Origin: Melampsora larici-populina 98AG31
Lineage: Eukaryota > Basidiomycota > Pucciniomycetes > Pucciniales > Melampsoraceae
NCBI RefSeq assembly: GCF_000204055.1
Contig: NW_006768765.1
Span: 166,717-230,716, forward strand
DNA: 64,000 nt
Direction: 5' to 3'
The notes under the pieces are model-generated. The model saw nothing but the letters and a program-made list of their open reading frames with translations. It ran no database searches and was not told where the DNA came from. Below, piece by piece: positions 57,757 through 64,000 of this stretch. A program made the position numbers and the translations under genes. Position 1 is the stretch's first letter, and each line of letters begins with the position of its first letter.

Positions 57757-58903
57757 ATGAATAAATATGAGTCTCGCAGTCGATACCTTGTGGGCATCAT
57801 CTCAGATGAACTCGAGGGCAACACCAAGTTGCCTCGCTCGAGTTGGAACAAGATAACCAAGCAGTTTAACAGCAAGTACCCTGGCGGGTTCTCCGTTTCG
57901 TTGTTGAGACACCATTTTGATCGTGTAAGTTGCTGTGCTCGTTATTTGATCTCATCCAATCAATTGAAGAGATTTTTGCTTGAATGTAGCTTGAATTGCA
58001 TTGCGACATTCTTCGGAGCTTTGAAAGTCATCCTGAGTTCAACTTGATTGAAGAGATAGGCTGGGTAACCGCATCCGAGGAAGCATGGAAAAAACATCTC
58101 CAGGTTGGTCAGGCTGGTCGACTTCTTATTGTCCATATTTTTTCATATGTGTCTCTCATCATTCTCATAATGTCTTTTGTTCATCATTTCCAGCTTCATC
58201 CTGAGGCACAGCTTGTACGAGGTCGTGAATTTCCTTTATTCAACACCATGAAAGAACTCAACGTTACACAACCGGGTCGTAAAGCAGCAGCATTTAATCG
58301 TGAACTTGTTAAACCAAACTGCGATGTTAAAGAAGCCCTTGAAGACTACACAACTCTGCAGAGCCATGAAGAGATGCTGAGTGGGGTTTTAGGTAACTTT
58401 TTTTTATTTACATCTTACTTTGGGATTGTAGTCTCCACTGTGTTGACCAGAAATTTCCTGCTCGGGCTTGGTGTTAGATCTAGATAATCCACTTGTCACC
58501 CCCAGCATTGTATACGAGCTCATCGTCAACAAGTTCAGGTATTGGTACTAGATCATCCACCACTAGATCTAGTACCAAGAGATCGAAACAACAATCCAAG
58601 CCAGTAGTGAAGAAGGCGAAAATTACGCACAAAATCTCCTTCTCCTTCTCTGAGATAGCATTGAAACTAATCGAACGAGAAGGAGAAACCAGAATTCCAT
58701 CTCGGGTAATTTGTCTTAGGGCCCCTCGTGTGATGCGATCTGAGAAAGCGAGCCTTCTATTCTTACACCTTGCTGATGATATAAGATGGGCCTGGCTTGC
58801 TGATGAGGCTGAGAAGGAGCAGTACGATGCTCGATCAAGCCAAGTTTTGGCTGGTGACAACGATTTTTTCCACTCTTATTTGACCAGTATGATGCTTGAG
58901 TAG
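57757..58903 (+). CDS. Myb/SANT-like DNA-binding protein of the Harbinger element (292 aa)
   Basis: Exons 57757-57924, 57990-58103, 58194-58392 and 58506-58903 sum to 879 nt. The start is the ATG before NKYESRSRYLVG. Residues 10-120 match the Myb_DNA-bind_3 type: WNKITKQFNSKYPGGFSV, LRHHFDRLELHCDIL, IGWVTASEEAWKKHLQLHPEA and FPLFNTMKELN. Such proteins are the usual second gene of Harbinger elements and bring the nuclease to the ends and to the nucleus. The C-terminal half has a Ser/Thr/Lys-rich basic segment (RSSTKRSKQQ, VVKKAKITHK) and an acidic helical end. Exon 4 uses the acceptor CCCCCAG at 58499-58505, the only one that keeps the frame. Confidence 0.85.
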
Positions 58904-58954
58904 CCCAACACTTCGCGTGTGATCCTTTCATCTGAATTTTAGATCATTAATCTA

Positions 58955-59255
58955 TTATCTTTCATTCCTTGGATTCTCTTTCACTCGTTTACGTTGGATT
59001 CTCGGAACAGAAATGATTACCTTTCTTCTCAATCAAACTTTTTTTAATACGTCTTTCACTATCACTATTTTCGATTTTACTTTGTGTAGCAGGTAATCTT
59101 AATCCTATTATGTTTCATTCCTTGGATTCTCTTTCACTCGTTTACGTTGGATTCTCGGAACAAGAAATATTACCTTTCTTCTCAATCAAACTTTTTTAAT
59201 CCGTCTTTTGCTATTTTCTATTTTACTTTTTGTCAACCTGGTAATCTTAATCCAT
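58955..59255. repeat. Tandem duplication of about 150 bp
   Basis: TTCATTCCTTGGATTCTC and what follows occurs at 58961 and 59114 (period 153) with small indels, in the T-rich spacer after the Myb-like gene. Confidence 0.85.
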
Positions 59256-59526
59256 ATTTTGTAATTTTAATGTTTGATGTATGTTCAACACCTTATACGT
59301 AATTCATTTAAAATCCAAATTGTTGTCGAACAAACTAGAGTTTACAAATCTAAACATCAATCTAAATCTCAAACAAAAAAAGGTCCAAAAAAACCGTTGG
59401 CAATGTACAAAGCATAAGCATGATGATTGAGAAAGTAAAACAAAATGACAAAGTAGGAATGAAAATAAATTTTAAGAAAAGAAACAAAATATTAAAAGAA
59501 AAACTTGACAAAAAGAAGTCACCAGC

Positions 59527-60925
59527 TTAGGCCTTTATTGGAAGGACACCGGTATGATAATTGAAGGGTACTGCATAATCTCGGACGGCCTCACGTTTCT
59601 TAGAACCAAGTTGACCCGGTCTAAGCAAACTCCTTGTTGTAATTCTAGGGATTACAAAATTATCCTCAATATCATCCTGAATGAACTCCCATGCATTACC
59701 AAGACCGGCGAGCATGTTATGTAGTATCACACACGCTAGGATCCAATCAAGATAATAGCGCATATGACTTGCTTCATACAGGATTAATCAAAGGCACTGC
59801 AGCGACATCCAGCGTGTCTTGAGGACCCCAATGGAGTGTTCATTGACAACTCGCACTTTGGCAACGCAATAGTTAAAATCTCGATTTTCGGGTTGCAATG
59901 CCGCTTGGCCCTTGAAGCTGGGAACTACGGTCTCCTCACACATGTACGCAGAGTCGGCGATTAGATATTCGCCTATGCAATCAGAGACAGTATAGTCAGT
60001 TCGTATACCAAGCTGAAAACAGATCGTGCTCACCTTCTGAAAAGAATTTGGATGGCTCTATTGCTAAAGCCATTTTACTAAATACTGAAACATCAGCACA
60101 TGATCCAGGCCAGCCCGCATAAATTGCAGTAATACGTCTGTCACAATCACAAATAATCTGGGCATTGATCGAGTATCGTTTTTTGCGATCGAAAAAAACT
60201 TCGCCGTCCTTTCCGGGGCGTTGAAAGATTGGAAAAGTCGTCCCATCCACGAATCCAACACATCCAGGGAATCCTTCTTGAGCCATCACAGCCGAGATGG
60301 ATTTTTGACGCTCCTCGCATGGCCAGACTAGATATTCCTTTCCTCGATCAATGATAGCTTTAATTACCCGACGAGTACATATAACTACAGATCCTTCTCC
60401 CATCTTGTAGTTGCGCGCTAATCGGCGTATCGAGGTAGAATTACCGTGAGATCCCAATCGCTCAAGTGTGACAGCGAGCTGACGATCAACATGGGGGGGT
60501 TGATTGTTGCTAGTCGAATGGAATACCGGATGATCACTGATAAGATGCAAAAGTGCCTGGAATCCGCTGTGGTCAGTCCGCATAGCCTGCCTAAACTCGG
60601 TTTCGCGGGAGCGAAGCATGTCCGTGAGTTCGAATGGATTATGATGGGGTTCTTTCCACCGAGCATTGATGTACCGCAGATTCGTTGCAACCTCTAATAT
60701 TTCCAAAATCATAGCTTCTTCACTGAATTCCATTTCCATCCATCGGGCCAAGCGCCTTTTCCTACGGAACCTTACAACTTCCATGAGACTCATGGACCCC
60801 ATCGAGTGTTGATATCGCCTGGTACGCAAACGGCGAGCGAGTCCATCGTTGGAATCGACAGTTGCAAAAATCCCCAACCAGGTAAGGTCACGAATGACCT
60901 GTTGACGTTGTGATGTTCGAGGCAT
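59527..60925 (-). pseudogene. PIF/Harbinger DDE nuclease (HARBI1-like), with one in-frame stop
   Basis: Exons 60925-60034 and 59972-59527 sum to 1338 nt (445 codons plus stop). The N-terminus is basic (RRLRTRRYQ, RFRRKRRLARW). The catalytic domain shows the first Asp in VGFVDGTTFPIFQRPG, AGWPGSCADVSVF, the second Asp in YLIADSAY, and the Glu in VVNEHSIGVLKTRW. The C-terminal DWILACVILHNMLAGLG is usual for the family. One TGA at 59790-59788 breaks the frame after RWMSLQCL, but the frame goes on with family-like LILYEASHMRYYLDW. The catalytic triad lies before the stop, so a shortened protein could still form, but loss of the end would probably inactivate it. The gene points opposite to the two other genes of the element. 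Confidence 0.88.
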
Positions 60926-61246
60926 ATGATATCTTTGAAGAATGAATGATAATGAATGATAAGGTGAAATGGCGAGAAGATCAAGGAAGGAAAGATGACA
61001 AGGTGAATCGAAGACAACTGGTGTATCTGTCTAATCCCATACTTAAGTCCCACTCGGACAGCAGACACGGCCATTTCATCTCAATAACTCTCATGTTGAG
61101 GTGTGAGAACGGAACCCGTGCTGAAAACAAACAGAACTCACAGGGCGCTTAGCTATGGTATCAAGAGGGTCGTGGCTCAGCATGGCTCTCAGATAGCTGT
61201 TTGAATCACACTTGGACCCTGTTCGAAAATCACCAAAAAAACGTCT
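60926..61246. other. Promoter side of the DDE gene and right subterminal region
   Basis: No further gene. Contains the right copy of the 20-bp subterminal motif at 61206-61225 and an ATGAATGATAATGA repeat just before the DDE start. Confidence 0.5.
61206..61225 (+). repeat. Right subterminal 20-bp motif of the Harbinger element
   Basis: Identical to 54396-54415 and in the same orientation, 21 bp inside the right TIR. Confidence 0.85.
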
Positions 61247-61263
61247 ACTTGAGACGCCCTAAT

Positions 61264-61938
61264 CTCGTCACTTTGAAATGAAATTTGAATTGGCACCCCC
61301 TGAATCGGCTACTTACCGATTGCAAAGATCATCAACTTATTAAACGATTTCCAAATGGTAAAAAAGGTCATAGTGTTGATCGGTAGATTACCCGACGATC
61401 GGTCTGTTAATCAACTCCATAGAATCATCGAATAATCATGTACGGTTGACCCCTTATCTGAGACGGTGGGACCCCTTTATATGATTTCAAGAATAAGGAC
61501 ATGAAAAGTATCAAGTACTAAAGTTTTGGTGTTGGTGTTCATGGTACCACTCCTGATCGTTTGGGGTCTTTTGCTGATGAGAATGATATTGAAGGAGAAG
61601 TTTGTTTGAAAGAAATTGTACAAAAGAGTTTAATTTCTTACTTGGATTAAAGTTGGAAGTTCAACTCTTGCAAGCCTGATGAAAGGTTGAGATAAATAAA
61701 CCAAAAGTATGGATGGAATATGATCGATAGATAGTTTTCTTCAAGTAGGTAGGTCCTAGGGGTATGAGATAGTTTGATTAAAATTTTGGTCAATTCATTT
61801 TTGTTTCCGAGGTTCATATCCAAATCAAAAGATCATTTCTTGATCACTTTCAAGTTTCGATCCATCCTTCCCATCGATTGATTTCGATTTCGATTTCGAT
61901 CCAACTTCTTTTTCTTATTATCTCTTTCTTCATTCATC
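61264..61938 (+). promoter_or_regulatory. Upstream region of the desaturase gene
   Basis: CCCTTTATATGATTTC at about 61473-61488 is a weak TATA-like site. A GATTTC microsatellite (61876-61897) and a pyrimidine-rich stretch (61905-61935) precede the ATG, as is common for fungal core promoters. Confidence 0.4.
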
Positions 61939-63693
61939 ATGACTGATTCTACACTCCATCAACGTATTCCTCATTCTCAATCAAATCCTCCCATCATTCA
62001 TCTTTCTAGATCTTCATCTTCATCTTCTCTATCAAATCAAGATACACTTTCAAGCTTTACTCCACCTGATTTTACTATCAAAGAACTTTTGGCTGCAATT
62101 CCTTCTCATTGTTTTGAAAGATCAGCTATTAAAAGTTTTAGTTATTTGATTTGGGATCTCTTTTTATCTAGCGTTTTGATTTATGCAGCTAGTTTTATTG
62201 ATACCAAATTTGGTGGATCGGGTTCAATTATCAATGGTCATTTAGGTCGATTGGTTTCATTGGCTGCTTGGTCTCTTTACGCTTATTCAATCGGTTTGGT
62301 TTGGACAGGTAATTGTCGTTCTAAAAAACTTTTCAACTTTTTAAAAACTTCTTGTTGATCTGATAATCTTGATTCTTTTTTGAATTTGAAACAAATCATA
62401 ATATAGGTATTTGGGTCCTTGCACACGAATGTGGTCATCAATCCTTTTCAACTTCAAAGACTCTTAATAATACAGTTGGATGGTTCTTACATTCGGCTCT
62501 CTTGGTGCCTTATCATTCTTGGAGAATCACTCATTCTCAACATCATGCTGCTACTGGTCATATGTCTCGTGATCAAGTCTTTGTTCCTAAGACTCGTACT
62601 CAACGTGGTGTTAAACCTCTTCCAGAGAATGCTACCAAACGAGAACGTGATGGTGCACTCGATCAAAGTTTGTAAGTTTTAATCTTTAGTTTTTATATCA
62701 AACTCGATGGTATGCTAAGCGATGAAGTCTTCTTTTAGGTATGAGAAGATGGATGATTTGCTTGAAGATGCTCCGATCTACGCTCTTATTAACTTGACTA
62801 TCCAACAATTGGTCGGATGGCCTGCATATATCTTGATGAATGCGTCTGGTCAAGCTCGTTATCCATCATGGACTAACCGTTGAGTCAAGCTTTCCTTTCT
62901 GTTTGTTTGCCGTTGTGCTTCCTTCAGGATCACTAATTTAGTTAAGCTTTCGATCATTATAGACTTCAACCCTCAATCGATCATGTTCGATAAACGACAC
63001 CGATCTCAAGTCCTCTTATCTGATCTCGGTATCGGTATCATGTTCACCATCCTTTTCCTCTTCGGTTTACGTACTAGCTTTCTCAATGTTGTCAAGTACT
63101 ATGTCGTGCCTTATTTCTGGGTCAACGTTAGTTTTTCAGGTTCAGTTTTGATTACACTAGTTGACTGATTTATCTGTTATTCTGTAGCACTGGCTAGTCT
63201 TGATTACCTACCTTCAACACACCGATCCTAATCTTCCACATTACCGAGAAGGCGCTTTCAACTTTCAACGAGGAGCCTTATGTACCATTGATCGAAAGAT
63301 TCATGGGTTCTTCTTTCATGGAATTGCTGAGACTCATGTAGCTCATCATCTTTGTTCCAAGATCCCACATTACAATGCTTGGGATGCTACTGAAGCTCTT
63401 AAGAAGAAACTTGGAGATCATTATATGTCTACCGACGAAAACTTCTGGTACAGCTTATGGAAGAGTTACACCCAATGCAGAGTATGTTGTTTTTTTGCCC
63501 CTTGGGTTGGTTTCTTGGGTTAAGTTGAATGCTTACAACTCTTGTTTTGGTTCTACTTGATGTATAGTTTGTTGAAGATGAAGGAGATGTAGTGTTTTAC
63601 AAGAACGCTAAAGGGAAAGCGATGAGAAGAGTAGTGATTTCAGATAAAAAGGATCAATTGAGTGATTCAGGTGTAGATGTGGGAGAGAAGTAG
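61939..63693 (+). CDS. FAD2: Delta-12 fatty acid desaturase (oleate desaturase, 452 aa)
   Basis: Exons 61939-62308, 62407-62671, 62739-62878, 62963-63126, 63188-63481 and 63568-63693 sum to 1359 nt. The three His boxes that hold the di-iron centre are present: HECGH (130-134), HSQHH (166-170) and HVAHH (363-367). Hydrophobic segments lie at about 75-125, 145-160, 225-245, 280-320, as in membrane desaturases of the ER. The enzyme puts the second double bond into oleoyl lipids to give linoleoyl lipids. Tyr-Lys-rich and hydrophilic ends face the cytosol. Length and motif order match fungal FAD2. An omega-3 desaturase is possible from motifs alone, but HECGH and the N-terminal part fit delta-12 better. 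The gene looks intact. Confidence 0.92.
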
Positions 63694-64000
63694 TAACATC
63701 TATTTGACTGCTTCGAATCACTTTATGATTTTGTTAGATTGATCCTCAAATCGTTTTATCCTGTTTTTCTTTCTGTTTGCTCTTTATACTATTTTTTTAC
63801 TCCGATTTATATTAGATAGATGAAGAGGGTGGGTGAGGAAGGGTTTTTAATTCTTGTTGAATTTAGAAGATGAATGATGGACTGAGTTGGGCAAGCTAAA
63901 AATCATGAGTAAATGATCATGACTCGTGTGTTAGATTTATGAAGTTTTAGAATTAGACAGTTTGTCTTGAAAAGTTGTATTGATCAGGCTATAGTAGCCT
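63694..64000 (+). other. 3' flank of the desaturase gene
   Basis: T-rich 3' region with no further gene in the window. Confidence 0.4.

Larger units (their letters stand above)
54358..61263. mobile_element. PIF/Harbinger transposon with three genes (about 6.9 kb)
   Basis: 17-bp perfect inverted repeats (ATTAGGGCGTCTCAAGT at 54358-54374, complement at 61247-61263) bound three genes: a 632-aa protein, a Myb/SANT-like protein and a DDE nuclease on the opposite strand. Harbinger elements normally duplicate TWA. The repeats themselves begin ATTA, so the exact end is uncertain, and I could not confirm a duplication. A 20-bp motif lies at the same distance (21 bp) inside each TIR but in direct orientation. 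Confidence 0.85.

Noticed and set aside
1..64000. tRNA or rRNA genes
   Set aside because: I scanned for T-loop GGTTCGA-type words with paired stems and for rRNA-like blocks and found none that hold up; a covariance-model search would settle this.

Overview
The window looks like a transposon-rich stretch of a basidiomycete genome, most probably a rust fungus (Pucciniales). This is an inference from AT-rich DNA, many short GT-AG introns, the mix of element families, a small secreted Cys-rich protein gene, and ordinary single-copy metabolic genes between nests of elements. Only three genes look like plain host genes: a small secreted protein (51384-52609), a ChaC-type gamma-glutamylcyclotransferase (53059-54236, minus) and a delta-12 fatty acid desaturase (61939-63693). 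Almost everything else is mobile DNA or its remains.

Layout: (1) 1-1517, the 3' end of a Ty3/gypsy chromovirus (integrase, chromodomain, PPT, 168-bp LTR). (2) 3555-6273, a hAT element with 15-bp TIRs and a BED/RNase H-like/hAT transposase on the minus strand, directly followed by a 5'-truncated second hAT transposase (6288-7297, plus). (3) 8045-22220, three unrecognised multi-exon genes (351, 505 and 1238 aa) and a Tnp2-type (CACTA/EnSpm) transposase, with a cluster of nested palindromes at 12644-12960. (4) 26870-27660, a GC-rich block followed by a degenerate interstitial telomere-like array. (5) 28556 to about 45814, a large Helitron read on the minus strand. (6) 46-51 kb, repeats, a 342-bp MITE with a perfect 8-bp target duplication, and a LINE 3' relic. 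(7) 54358-61263, a 6.9-kb PIF/Harbinger element with three genes. (8) The desaturase.

The most interesting system is the Helitron. Besides a four-exon, 1433-aa Rep/PIF1-helicase gene, it carries five paralogous genes (E, D, C, B, A), all in the same orientation. Each has the same exon plan: a tiny first exon ending in a FIGRAGRE-like motif, a second exon of 124-133 codons, a third of 50 or 51 codons, and a basic C-terminal tail. Four of the five have a TATA box 120-195 bp upstream. The third exon has a beta-rich pattern suggestive of an OB-fold, so I propose, as inference only, a tandem family of single-strand DNA-binding accessory proteins that travels with the Helitron. A sixth, degenerate copy and a relic of another Helitron Rep lie between them.

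All splice sites were placed by eye from GT-AG signals and frame continuity. For each multi-exon gene whose exon coordinates are listed, the exon lengths sum to a multiple of three; the Tnp2 gene needs a frameshift and the hAT genes are broken.
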